6,872 nucleotides of DNA from an uncultured Clostridia bacterium. Its GTDB lineage: Bacteria; Bacillota; Clostridia; Oscillospirales; Acutalibacteraceae. The position numbers and the translations under genes are program-made. The DNA lies in contig CAMCIX010000085.1 in NCBI GenBank assembly GCA_945875045.1, positions 1-6,872 on the forward strand. The letters run 5' to 3'. Positions 1 to 6,625 of the stretch are shown here, piece after piece; positions within the stretch are counted from its first letter, which is position 1, and the number at the start of each line of letters is the position of its first letter. Under the pieces are notes generated by a model that worked only from the letters and a program-made list of their open reading frames with translations, was not told the DNA's origin and did no database searches.

Positions 1-1
1 T

Positions 2-466
2 TTTCTTTCCGCAGTTAGGGCATATTTCTCCCGTTTCACCTGCGGTTTTAGGGTCTATTTTATTAGCTTTCAGATAATTGTCCGCTGTATCTTCGAGCTC
101 GGTTTTTCCCTCCTCAAAGGTCTGAACCTCAACGCTCTCTGCTTCTTCAGCTTCAGAGCTTGATATTGCGGATTCAGCTTTTGAATTATCCTTTGATTTA
201 TTGTTTTCGTTCAGCAATTTATCCGCTTCGGTTTCATCGGGTTCAATAAAGCTTAAGTTATCACTGCTGTTGTTGTCCGAGCCGCTTTCGGTTTCCTCTA
301 TATTACCGATTTCTACAACCACATCTGACGCTGTACTGCTTGCGTTTGAAGCTTCATCAGGCTTTGTAGCGGGTTTGTTAGCTTTAATAAGAGCTAACAC
401 AATAACCGCAATTAAGATGACAAGGGATACTGCTGTGCAAATAATAGTATAATTTTTCTTTTTCAT
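2..466 (-). CDS. Membrane-anchored acidic protein with start of a zinc ribbon (3' end outside window)
   Basis: This reading frame starts at ATG 464-466, eight bases after a perfect AGGAGG (475-480), and stays open to the window edge, giving 155 residues without a stop. The N-terminus is MKKKNYT, followed by one hydrophobic segment (about residues 7-28), so it is probably a signal anchor with the rest outside the cell. Residues 34 to about 120 are rich in Ser, Asp, Glu and Asn with no hydrophobic core, typical of a flexible linker. Near the edge comes CPNCGKK (residues 149-155), which looks like the first knuckle of a zinc ribbon; the second Cys pair would lie beyond the window. There is no lipobox. 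It is the last gene seen in the Tad operon, 12 bases after the preceding stop codon. GC is about 42% by hand count over bases 1-420, lower than the core genes. I do not recognise the family; a role as a surface accessory of the pilus is a guess from position only. Confidence 0.8.
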   Translation of the reverse strand, partial: MKKKNYTIICTAVSLVILIAVIVLALIKANKPATKPDEASNASSTASDVVVEIGNIEETESGSDNNSSDNLSFIEPDETEADKLLNENNKSKDNSKAESAISSSEAEEAESVEVQTFEEGKTELEDTADNYLKANKIDPKTAGETGEICPNCGKK

Positions 467-474
467 TAAGAATA

Positions 475-480
475 CCTCCT
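475..480 (-). promoter_or_regulatory. Ribosome-binding site of the zinc-ribbon membrane protein
   Basis: The minus strand reads AGGAGG eight bases before ATG 464-466. It overlaps the TAG stop (479-481) of the upstream pseudopilin gene, which suggests re-initiation by ribosomes finishing that gene. It fixes the start of the edge-truncated gene. Confidence 0.8.
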
Positions 481-949
481 AAAATTTATCGTTGAATTTT
501 GAGACTGCTTTGATAGGGACGGTAACCTCCGTGACTTTCACTCCTGCAAAGTACAGCGGAACTGTCATACTGTATTCCGCCGCGATTTTAAGGCTCTTTT
601 CCTTCGTGAACACAATCCTCGGTTTGGTCGTGCGGTACAGCTCGTTGCCGTCCTCACCGTAAGAATATAACAGGTTTCCCGACAAGTCCAGAGAATTGTA
701 GGAAGAAAATTCGGAAATATATTCGGAATTGTCAAGAAACTCCGTATAATCGTTTCCGTTCTTGACGGAGTTGTAAATCTCAATCGAGTTTTTCATCACA
801 AAGCTGTCAAGTACTATGCGGGCGTTGCGTTCGGAAATCCTAATCATATTCACCGCAGAGGCAAAGGTCATAAAAACAGCAATCAGCATACATAGTATCA
901 CGATCATCACACAGGCGGGAATATAGCCGTCGCCGCGTTTGTTTTTCAT
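479..949 (-). CDS. Second TadE/TadF-like pseudopilin, 156 aa
   Basis: This is a small single-pass protein beginning MKNKRGDGYI, with a hydrophobic helix at about residues 11-35 and a mostly polar ectodomain (36-156). The N-terminal charged tip, G-Y junction and following helix match the general plan of Tad minor pilins (TadE/TadF), which are cut by a prepilin peptidase and extracted by the platform. The N-terminal motif closely resembles those of the neighbouring pseudopilin and the pilin. I chose ATG 947-949 over a TTG at 968-970: the TTG would overlap the upstream gene and place the ribosome-binding site (955-962) inside the coding region. The ectodomain alternates polar and aromatic stretches (for example YSYGEDGNELYR) and ends in a beta-rich segment (about 122-150). 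It could belong to the DUF4320 group like its neighbour, but I cannot show that. The ectodomain function is unknown. Confidence 0.8.
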   Translation of the reverse strand: MKNKRGDGYIPACVMIVILCMLIAVFMTFASAVNMIRISERNARIVLDSFVMKNSIEIYNSVKNGNDYTEFLDNSEYISEFSSYNSLDLSGNLLYSYGEDGNELYRTTKPRIVFTKEKSLKIAAEYSMTVPLYFAGVKVTEVTVPIKAVSKFNDKF

Positions 950-954
950 ATGTG

Positions 955-962
955 CCACCTCT
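955..962 (-). promoter_or_regulatory. Ribosome-binding site deciding the start of the second pseudopilin
   Basis: The minus strand reads AGAGGTGG five bases before ATG 947-949 and overlaps the TAG stop (961-963) of the upstream gene. This supports the shorter start. The longer TTG start at 968-970 has no comparable site. Confidence 0.65.
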
Positions 963-1374
963 ACTTCCAATACTTTTCCGACAGCCCCGAGCGAGTAACC
1001 GAAACCGTGACGGGAATTTTGAAAACGCCGAGTCCCTTGACATAGGTGTGCTTAGATATCGTCACCCACATTTTTTCGCCGAGCTGAACCCTTTGGTATG
1101 TGCTGTTGAAGTATTCGTCCGCGCCGTAATCAATATCATAATAGTAATATTCATCAAGCATATCCGAATCGCGTCCCCAAAAGTCATTGCCGAAGCAGCC
1201 CGAATAGGTTGCCGCCTCAATCAGATCCTCCGCAATCTGATCCATATCAATTTTCAGCGTAATAAAGCTGAAAATATTAATGGCAATAACGAGAATCATC
1301 ACAAAGACTATTACGCCGACGCAGATGTCGATATAGCCTTCCGCTTTCTTGTTTTTTATCAGTTGTTTTATCAT
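961..1374 (-). CDS. DUF4320-like TadE-type pseudopilin, 137 aa
   Basis: The protein begins MIKQLIKNKKAEGYIDICVG, then has a single hydrophobic helix (about 18-40) and an ectodomain. Short positively charged N-terminus, AEGY junction and helix fit a Tad pseudopilin; the length and the KAEGYID start match what I remember of the clostridial DUF4320 family. It is probably cleaved by the A24 peptidase encoded upstream and helps initiate or tip the pilus. Residues 71-89 are unusually dense in Asp, Glu and Tyr, including four consecutive tyrosines. Start ATG 1372-1374 lies seven bases after GGGAGG (1382-1387), and only 13 bases separate it from the stop of the TadC-like gene. The cysteine at residue 60 is the only one outside the membrane helix region. 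The Tad context is clear; the exact role as tip, initiator or minor subunit is inferred. Confidence 0.82.
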   Translation of the reverse strand: MIKQLIKNKKAEGYIDICVGVIVFVMILVIAINIFSFITLKIDMDQIAEDLIEAATYSGCFGNDFWGRDSDMLDEYYYYDIDYGADEYFNSTYQRVQLGEKMWVTISKHTYVKGLGVFKIPVTVSVTRSGLSEKYWK

Positions 1375-1387
1375 GGCGATCCCTCCC

Positions 1388-2257
1388 TTAACCGAACAAG
1401 ACGGATATAGAGGACATTATCTGAGCGAGGATAACCACGATATAAATCAGCATAAAACATAAAAGCAGGCACATGGAAAGCCGTTTGACCTTTCGAGGCA
1501 CCTTCCCGGCCTGCAGGCGGAGCTGTTGGCGCTTAATATCATTGAACTTGATGGACAGAGACGCCCAATACATCGCTGTGTCATCTCCGCGAAGAATACC
1601 GATAAGTCCTCGGCAGACATCGCTCATCATCGAGGAGCCGACGCGGGCTTCCAACCGTGTGATTGCCGCCTCATAGTTGCCCGAACGCATATCTGCCGCC
1701 GTGATATTCAGCTCATGCTTCATTTCAGCGCCTGCGTTTTCCGCATAGCTTTCAAGCATATACAGGACATCACGATTGTGTTTGAGGGTTTTATCTATGG
1801 TGAACACCAGTCTTGGCAGCTCATATTCGATACGGCTGCGCTTTTCCTTGATTCTGCGGCTTACCGACTTTACCTCTCGGTTGTACAGAAAGACGGCAAG
1901 GAACAGAACTACGGCACTAAGCAACGGGAATATGAAAAGCATGGGTATGGCAAATACGCCTATAAGCAGCGCTTTTACAATGGCGTTTGCCTTGAACATT
2001 TCGGGGGATATATCCATTTGCGCCGTTTTCAGATCTGCTTCAAGCTGCGCTTTTTTAAAATCATTTAGCTTAAGCTGCTTTGACAGCCAAGCTGCTAAAC
2101 CTTTGAGCCATACATCCAAACCAGAGGTTTTCTCCTTTTGCTGTTTTGATAGGGATTCCACAGCTTTGGAGGTTTTATAGTACGGAACAGCATAGATATC
2201 CGCCAGCACAAAGAACAGCCCTGCGCCGATCAGTGCGCCGATTATTGCCTGTAACAT
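1388..2257 (-). CDS. tadC: TadC-like type II secretion F-domain platform protein, 289 aa
   Basis: This is a polytopic membrane protein with an N-terminal helix (about 2-22), a paired hydrophobic block (about 92-125), a long charged cytoplasmic stretch, and a C-terminal helix (about 259-281). The segment from about residue 140, with ELPRLVFTIDKTLKHNRDV and then an amphipathic helical bundle up to the basic GKVPRKVKRL before the last helix, fits a T2SSF (GspF/PilC superfamily) domain. In Tad systems TadB and TadC form the inner-membrane platform that couples the CpaF motor to pilin extraction. It follows the TadB-like gene by 15 bases and has its own AGGAGG (2267-2272), nine bases before ATG 2255-2257. 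The TadC label rests mainly on its place second of two adjacent F-family genes; T2SSF membership is firmer than the TadB/TadC distinction. Confidence 0.85.
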   Translation of the reverse strand: MLQAIIGALIGAGLFFVLADIYAVPYYKTSKAVESLSKQQKEKTSGLDVWLKGLAAWLSKQLKLNDFKKAQLEADLKTAQMDISPEMFKANAIVKALLIGVFAIPMLFIFPLLSAVVLFLAVFLYNREVKSVSRRIKEKRSRIEYELPRLVFTIDKTLKHNRDVLYMLESYAENAGAEMKHELNITAADMRSGNYEAAITRLEARVGSSMMSDVCRGLIGILRGDDTAMYWASLSIKFNDIKRQQLRLQAGKVPRKVKRLSMCLLLCFMLIYIVVILAQIMSSISVLFG

Positions 2258-2272
2258 TTTTAAAAACCTCCT

Positions 2273-3196
2273 TTACCGTTTATATTGTATGGGCTTTGTA
2301 AACTTCAACATAAACAGGGCGGTAATCAAAATGACCGCACCGCATATGCCAAGCACAGCTTTTCCGGGCGTTGAAAACATAAGGGTGTTAAACCAATCCT
2401 TGTTGAGCAAATACAAAAGCGGGATATTGCCCCCAACAAGAGCCACCATCATCCAATACTCATTTCGGACGGAGGCGAGCATGGTTTTAAGCTCGCTGTT
2501 GACGATACGCACATCGGTCAGCTTGGCAACCACCGACAAAAGCGTATCCTTGAGCGTTCGGTCATCCTGACATTGAATGACCGTGTCGCACCATTCCCTG
2601 AATATCTCGTCATCCACCTTCTCCCTTAGATTAAACAAAGCCCTTTTAATGTTGGAGGATACGGCGGTTGCGTCGCCCTCAAACGCACAAAACACCTCAC
2701 GCAAGGGAGGTTTGATATACGAAAGATTTTCTCTCACTGCGGATACGATATCGTCACTTCGGATATATGAGGTCGTGACGATTGAGAGTGTGGTTTCCAG
2801 TTCCTCTTTGGTGCGCTTTTCGTAATAGGAAAGCGTATTGGCGATATAGAAGAACGGGAGCAGAGCAAACGCCGCCGACAGGACCGGCATCAGAAACAGA
2901 TTCTCTATAAGGACGGAGAGGATGGCGCCTGCCGCAAAGAGTGCCAATGACAGGAAGCAGACAAGCGAGAATTGTTTAGATTTTCCCGTTGCTGCGAGTG
3001 CGGCCTTCATCTTCATTAGTGAAGCATATATGCCGTGCTTTTTCTTGTTCCCCCGTATTGCTCTCGCTTCATCACGGAGACTGTCTTTCGGCGTGATAAG
3101 CCTAATAAGATCATCGGTTACCTGTTCGGGAGTCAGTCCCATAAGCAGGGCGATGGCGATAATAATGAGCGCCGAGGCGATTATAGAACAAATCAA
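2273..3196 (-). CDS. tadB: TadB-like type II secretion F-domain platform protein, 307 aa
   Basis: The membrane protein has an N-terminal helix (about 2-20), two adjacent helices (about 76-97 and 100-120), a cytoplasmic helical region (about 123-245) and two C-terminal helices (about 247-265 and 279-298). This layout, and its position between CpaF and a second F-family protein, fits TadB, half of the Tad inner-membrane platform. The cytoplasmic region includes EELETTLSIVTTSYIRSDD, resembling the helix that opens the T2SSF bundle. The start is TTG (3194-3196), overlapping the CpaF stop by four bases (TTGA), with AGGAG (3207-3211) ten bases upstream; the next Met is residue 19, inside the first helix, so the TTG is the best start. 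Translation is therefore probably coupled to CpaF. The sequence is divergent enough that I rely partly on context. Confidence 0.83.
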   Translation of the reverse strand: MICSIIASALIIIAIALLMGLTPEQVTDDLIRLITPKDSLRDEARAIRGNKKKHGIYASLMKMKAALAATGKSKQFSLVCFLSLALFAAGAILSVLIENLFLMPVLSAAFALLPFFYIANTLSYYEKRTKEELETTLSIVTTSYIRSDDIVSAVRENLSYIKPPLREVFCAFEGDATAVSSNIKRALFNLREKVDDEIFREWCDTVIQCQDDRTLKDTLLSVVAKLTDVRIVNSELKTMLASVRNEYWMMVALVGGNIPLLYLLNKDWFNTLMFSTPGKAVLGICGAVILITALFMLKFTKPIQYKR

Positions 3197-4506
3197 GCGT
3201 AGTCAGCTCCTTTCACTAAAAATCGGTTCAGTTCATCCATGGGGACGCCGAATTGCAGTAGCTTTGCTTTCAGAGCGCCGCTCATCAGCTCCGGCTGTTC
3301 AAAATGTCCCTCGATCATGAACTTTCCGTTTTTGATTTCATTCTTTGTGATAACATAACGGAACAGCGTCCGATAGGTGCGGCTGCCGTCGTTTCCGATC
3401 ACGCATTCCGTGATGTCCATAATCTTTCGGGAGTTGTCCTCCAGTTTATGGGCATACACGACCAGCGGGAAAGCCTGTCCTGCCTGCATAAGCGAAGTAG
3501 CGAAGTCGATGGGAAAGCGTTTCTGACAAAGCAGAGCCAAACGCATATGGGCGGCATCAGCGGCGGAGGCGTGAATGGTCGAAACAACGGTGTGTCCGGT
3601 AAGACTTGCCTCCACAGCGGAGTAAGCCTCGGTGTCGCGCATTTCTCCCACTACAACAATGTCGGGATTAAAGCGAAGGGAAGCCACTACCAAATCTTCT
3701 TGTGTGATGTCATAGGCTTCATTATCCGACGGGCGGGACAGCGTATGCACCACATTGTTGGTAATTATGCCGTCACGGGTTCTCACCAAGGACAGCTCGC
3801 GGGAGCCTGATTCAATGGTGAAGATTCGCTTATTGTCGGGAATTGAGGTAAGCAATGCGTTAAGGAGCGTTGTCTTTCCGCTTGAGGTCGCACCCGCCAC
3901 GACAAAGGAAACACCGTAGCGAAGGCACATACAGAGGAAATCGATCATTTTTCTTGTGGCATTGCCTCCCTTAATAAGCTGTTCTCGGTTTACGCGGGAG
4001 GGGTGAAGCAGTCGGATGGATACGCTGATACCGCGATCCTCATCCACAATCGGTTCTTTGAGTGCGGTGATACGGGTATTACCCGGCAAATGCCCCTGCG
4101 ACATGGGCGTGGCGTTGTCAATGATCATGCCCGAATGATGGAGCAGCCGTTTTACAATATCTACGGCGTGCTGTGGGTTGTAGAAATGCTCCGGTGCTTT
4201 CTCAATATGCCCGTCCGTATAGGTGATGGCAATATCGTCCCACCCGTTTACATTGATTTCCTCAATCTCGTCCCGTCCGAGATATTTGGTCAGAACCGAG
4301 TATTCCGCCATTTCGCTGTACAGCTTGTCTGAAAGCTCACGAAAGGACAGCCCTTCGACCGTGTATCCGTTATCGTACAGATACTTTTCAATATATGATC
4401 GAAGCTGTCCGTACTTGGAGGAATCGGAAAGGGAGGCTGCGTAATGCTCTGAAATATACTGCTGAACCTTATGGAGCAGCGGAACAAAGCCGATGGTCTG
4501 ACTCAT
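3193..4506 (-). CDS. cpaF: CpaF/TadA-family secretion ATPase, 437 aa
   Basis: This is the hexameric motor ATPase of the Tad apparatus, acting at the cytoplasmic face of the membrane on the TadB/TadC platform. The Walker A motif is GATSSGKT (205-212), an Asp-box-like segment follows at RIFTIESGSREL (227-238), Walker B is PDIVVVGEMRD (281-291, catalytic Glu 288), and the His box is TGHTVVSTIHA (303-313). The N-terminal domain carries the CpaF-type ...LGRDEIEEINVNG... (about 76-88) and the SVSIRLLHPS segment (161-170). All expected motifs are intact and the length is usual for the family. Start ATG 4504-4506 shares one base with the stop of the upstream ATPase gene (TGATG), and only a weak GGCGGTGA-type site precedes it, so translation is probably coupled. 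The related VirB11 and PilT/PilB ATPases are less likely given the neighbours. This is the most secure call in the window. Confidence 0.96.
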   Translation of the reverse strand: MSQTIGFVPLLHKVQQYISEHYAASLSDSSKYGQLRSYIEKYLYDNGYTVEGLSFRELSDKLYSEMAEYSVLTKYLGRDEIEEINVNGWDDIAITYTDGHIEKAPEHFYNPQHAVDIVKRLLHHSGMIIDNATPMSQGHLPGNTRITALKEPIVDEDRGISVSIRLLHPSRVNREQLIKGGNATRKMIDFLCMCLRYGVSFVVAGATSSGKTTLLNALLTSIPDNKRIFTIESGSRELSLVRTRDGIITNNVVHTLSRPSDNEAYDITQEDLVVASLRFNPDIVVVGEMRDTEAYSAVEASLTGHTVVSTIHASAADAAHMRLALLCQKRFPIDFATSLMQAGQAFPLVVYAHKLEDNSRKIMDITECVIGNDGSRTYRTLFRYVITKNEIKNGKFMIEGHFEQPELMSGALKAKLLQFGVPMDELNRFLVKGADYA

Positions 4507-5228
4507 CAGATCACCGCCTTTGCAGTTTGGGATATGACAGCTCGGTATTTGGAATCGGAGATCCGTTCAGACAATGTGCCGGTGTAAGTCTGCCGCTTTA
4601 GCGCCTGACTGTACGGAAGAACAAACTGCACATTCCCAAAATGTGCCGCCACTTCTTCGTTCGGGAGGAAGATGTCGTTTTCCTTTTTGTTCATCACCTT
4701 AACAGTACGGTCGCTGATAGCGGCATACTGTTCCGCGTTAGAGGCGTAATAGGTCATACTTTTAAGGTCGGGCGATATCATCTGAATGATAACATCCGCC
4801 TCAGATTTTGCCATAGCGGACATCAAATCGGCGGGATCGCTTACGCAGTCAACGATGACATATTCGGCAAGGTCGCGCATACAGGCAAAGAGCTGCAGTA
4901 CCTTGTCCTCGGTCGGGCGGGGATAGGTATATTTGTTTTCTCCCGCCTTAAAGCCGAGATAGCCGAAGCTCGTCATGGTCTTGACCGTAACCACTCTTTT
5001 AAGTACATCCTCTTTGTAGATATCTGTCTGATCGAGGGCTTTGCCGATGGAGTACAGGTCGGATTCCTTGCAGTGCGGGAAAATATACCCCATAAGCGGT
5101 ACCGACAGATCCGGCGAAAAGAAGAGTACCCGCTGTCTTGTTTCCTCATAGATTTCCTGTGCGAGCTTTAAAGCGGTAACGGTCTTTCCGCTTTCGGGAG
5201 AGCCGCAGACGGCGATAAATTTACCCAT
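4506..5228 (-). CDS. CpaE/TadZ-like P-loop ATPase without receiver-like domain, 240 aa
   Basis: The protein starts directly at the nucleotide-binding fold: MGKFIAVCGSPESGKT, with Walker A GSPESGKT at residues 9-16, a candidate Walker A' Asp in FFSPD (Asp 40), and Walker B YVIVDC (123-128, Asp 127). This fits the SIMIBI/MinD-like ATPases, of which CpaE/TadZ position Tad machines in the cell. The usual CpaE/TadZ has an N-terminal atypical receiver-like domain of roughly 130 residues, which is absent here, and the P-loop lacks the MinD signature lysine (KGGxGK). I chose ATG 5226-5228 because GGAGG (5237-5241) lies eight bases upstream and the P-loop begins immediately. Upstream ATGs in frame would read deep into the CpaB-like gene and encode an Arg/Cys-rich stretch of no domain character. 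It overlaps the CpaB-like gene by eight bases and cpaF by one. The localisation role is inferred from family and position. Confidence 0.85.
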   Translation of the reverse strand: MGKFIAVCGSPESGKTVTALKLAQEIYEETRQRVLFFSPDLSVPLMGYIFPHCKESDLYSIGKALDQTDIYKEDVLKRVVTVKTMTSFGYLGFKAGENKYTYPRPTEDKVLQLFACMRDLAEYVIVDCVSDPADLMSAMAKSEADVIIQMISPDLKSMTYYASNAEQYAAISDRTVKVMNKKENDIFLPNEEVAAHFGNVQFVLPYSQALKRQTYTGTLSERISDSKYRAVISQTAKAVI

Positions 5229-5949
5229 TTGCGCCACCTCCGGCATTATTAAAATATTCATCCTGCATCGCAAGGAACTTATCCGCGTTCTCCTTTCCTC
5301 CGCGGTAAACAAGCGCCGCCTGCATAGCGGAGTTGCCCTCGTATTTTGCCAGCAATTTTGCCTGAGCGGTATTAACAAGGACTGTGACGGTACTCGGAAG
5401 TTCATAGCTGCCGTCATCGTTTTTGACCACAGCGTCCTTATCTATTCCTCCGGCTGTAGTCGTGGTAATCACCTTGACATACCGAAGTTCGCCGGGGATT
5501 GCCGATTCCTTCGTGTCGTTATCCGTGACAATAATGCTTATAATATCGCCGTTTTGCAGTTTGCCCGAAAGCCCTGCGGCAAAGGTATCGATGGTCACGC
5601 TGACTGCAACCTTTGAGCCGTCGAGAGAGGCAAAGACATCGTCGGCGGTATTGGACTCACCGGAAATTTTGGCGGCGGTGAAATAGTCGCCCGCATATAA
5701 ATCCGAGGCCGCATATTTGCCGACAACCTCCTTTGGATTCTTAATGGTTCCGGCGGGAATCGTATCGGTTTTCACTTTTACGCTTTCGATCTGTGCCTCG
5801 GTGATCTGCGCGCCCTGCTTGATATCTTCCGCAAGGCGGATTACGGTGCTTGTGTCGCTTGTGAGTCGGTTAACAATCGGAGCTACCGCAAAGGTAATGA
5901 CAACGGCAAGCACCATACAGATGATGCCGATTATTGTTCTGTTTTTCAA
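5221..5949 (-). CDS. cpaB: CpaB/RcpC-like SAF-domain pilus assembly protein, 242 aa
   Basis: The N-terminus MKNRTIIGII leads into one membrane helix (about residues 6-26). An SAF-type domain follows (about 35-98: VIRLAEDIKQGAQIT, then IPAGTIKNPKEVVGKYA and DLYAGDYF), then a second beta-rich region (about 112-215), and a Gly/Asn-rich end. This is the layout of CpaB/RcpC. In diderms CpaB works with the secretin; with no secretin seen here, it may instead act at the wall or the outer face of the membrane, which is inference. I prefer TTG 5947-5949 to TTG 5962-5964, because GGAGG (5958-5962) is eight bases before the former and the product then starts like other clostridial CpaB proteins as I remember them. 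It follows the peptidase stop by 16 bases and overlaps the next gene by eight (ATGGGTAA). Confidence 0.87.
   Translation of the reverse strand: MKNRTIIGIICMVLAVVITFAVAPIVNRLTSDTSTVIRLAEDIKQGAQITEAQIESVKVKTDTIPAGTIKNPKEVVGKYAASDLYAGDYFTAAKISGESNTADDVFASLDGSKVAVSVTIDTFAAGLSGKLQNGDIISIIVTDNDTKESAIPGELRYVKVITTTTAGGIDKDAVVKNDDGSYELPSTVTVLVNTAQAKLLAKYEGNSAMQAALVYRGGKENADKFLAMQDEYFNNAGGGANG
5237..5241 (-). promoter_or_regulatory. Ribosome-binding site deciding the start of the CpaE-like ATPase
   Basis: The minus strand reads GGAGG, followed by eight bases and ATG 5226-5228. It sits inside the glycine-rich last codons of the CpaB-like gene and supports the short 240-residue product. Confidence 0.75.
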
Positions 5950-5957
5950 TTCTGTTT

Positions 5958-5962
5958 CCTCC
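5958..5962 (-). promoter_or_regulatory. Ribosome-binding site selecting a TTG start for the CpaB-like gene
   Basis: The minus strand reads GGAGG, eight bases before TTG 5947-5949. An upstream in-frame TTG (5962-5964) overlaps this site and has no site of its own at the right distance, so the downstream TTG is the better start. Confidence 0.7.
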
Positions 5963-5965
5963 AAT

Positions 5966-6604
5966 TCAGATTAAATATACCGCTAAATACCCGGCGGAAA
6001 GGTATGGGATTAAGGGAAATCCTCCCCGTCTTTTTTCTTTATCTTTAAATGCATTGAAAAGCAATGCCGTAAACATACTGCCTACAAGAGCTATAATACC
6101 TCTTTCAAGGCCTAAGAGGAACGAGCAAGCAACCGCGCATTTAATATCTGCTCCGCCAATATCACAGTTGAAAATGAGCAAGGTCATAAGCATAATTCCG
6201 CCTACAAACATTGCTGAAACAAACATATTGGGTAGATTTGCGAAATCGCAACCGATGAACGCCGCTATCAGAATCATTACATGCAGCCAATCGCTGCACT
6301 CCCTCGTTCTTATGTCACTATAAGAGGATACCAGGAGGATTAAACAGAATATAATCCCTCGAACCGTGATAGCGGAACATCCAAAAAAACATATGAGCAA
6401 TAGCGTAAAAATGAGTGTAACAGCAATGAAGGCAAGTGCGGTTTTACCTTTATTACCATTCCACTTGTTAGCTGCTAAGGTGCTTACGCCAAGGGATGCT
6501 AATACGGTGATTATTATTAAAATTGAGTAATTAGCAATCATCAGCAAATTATCTGCCTGCAATGCAGAAAAATCCGGAAGTACCGGTCTTATTATCATAT
6601 TCAT
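5966..6604 (-). CDS. A24-family prepilin peptidase (CpaA/TadV-like), 212 aa
   Basis: This polytopic membrane protease would cut the leader from the pilin and pseudopilins. The two catalytic aspartates of the A24 family are visible: Asp 97 in SYSDIRTRECSDW (94-106), and Asp 153 in CDIGGADIK (147-155), which corresponds to the GxGD motif with GGAD in place of GxGD. Hydrophobic helices lie at about 22-44, 55-74, 81-96, 105-147 (two segments), 158-185 and 198-212. There is no N-terminal methylation or zinc-binding domain, as in the short CpaA/TadV form. Start ATG 6602-6604 lies six bases after AGGAGG (6611-6616); a second ATG at codon 3 is a less likely alternative. The gene is 41% GC by hand count (220 of 540 bases, 6061-6600) and uses codons such as ATA and AGA near its start, unlike its 50-54% GC neighbours. 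Confidence 0.9.
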   Translation of the reverse strand: MNMIIRPVLPDFSALQADNLLMIANYSILIIITVLASLGVSTLAANKWNGNKGKTALAFIAVTLIFTLLLICFFGCSAITVRGIIFCLILLVSSYSDIRTRECSDWLHVMILIAAFIGCDFANLPNMFVSAMFVGGIMLMTLLIFNCDIGGADIKCAVACSFLLGLERGIIALVGSMFTALLFNAFKDKEKRRGGFPLIPYLSAGYLAVYLI

Positions 6605-6610
6605 TAAAAT

Positions 6611-6616
6611 CCTCCT
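6611..6616 (-). promoter_or_regulatory. Ribosome-binding site of the prepilin peptidase
   Basis: The minus strand reads AGGAGG, six bases before ATG 6602-6604. It lies downstream of the hairpin, so a transcript cut at the hairpin would keep the peptidase translatable. Confidence 0.75.
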
Positions 6617-6625
6617 CGATACAGA

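Noticed and set aside
1526..2068. Plus-strand open frame of 180 codons opposite the TadC-like gene
   Set aside because: It is antisense to a gene with clear membrane and T2SSF features, has no ribosome-binding site of note, and encodes a Cys/His/Arg-mixed sequence without domain character.
3304..3810. Plus-strand open frame of 168 codons opposite cpaF
   Set aside because: The opposite strand holds the Walker B and His-box part of CpaF. The plus frame has no family features.
4641..5171. Plus-strand open frame of 176 codons opposite the CpaE-like gene
   Set aside because: It lies wholly opposite a P-loop ATPase and shows no recognisable motif or start signal; it is best explained as a shadow of the real codon pattern.
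5229..5417. N-terminal extension of the CpaE-like ATPase using an upstream ATG
   Set aside because: The extra 63 residues lie out of frame within the CpaB-like coding region, are rich in Arg, Cys and Thr, and have no domain character, while a good ribosome-binding site precedes the internal ATG.
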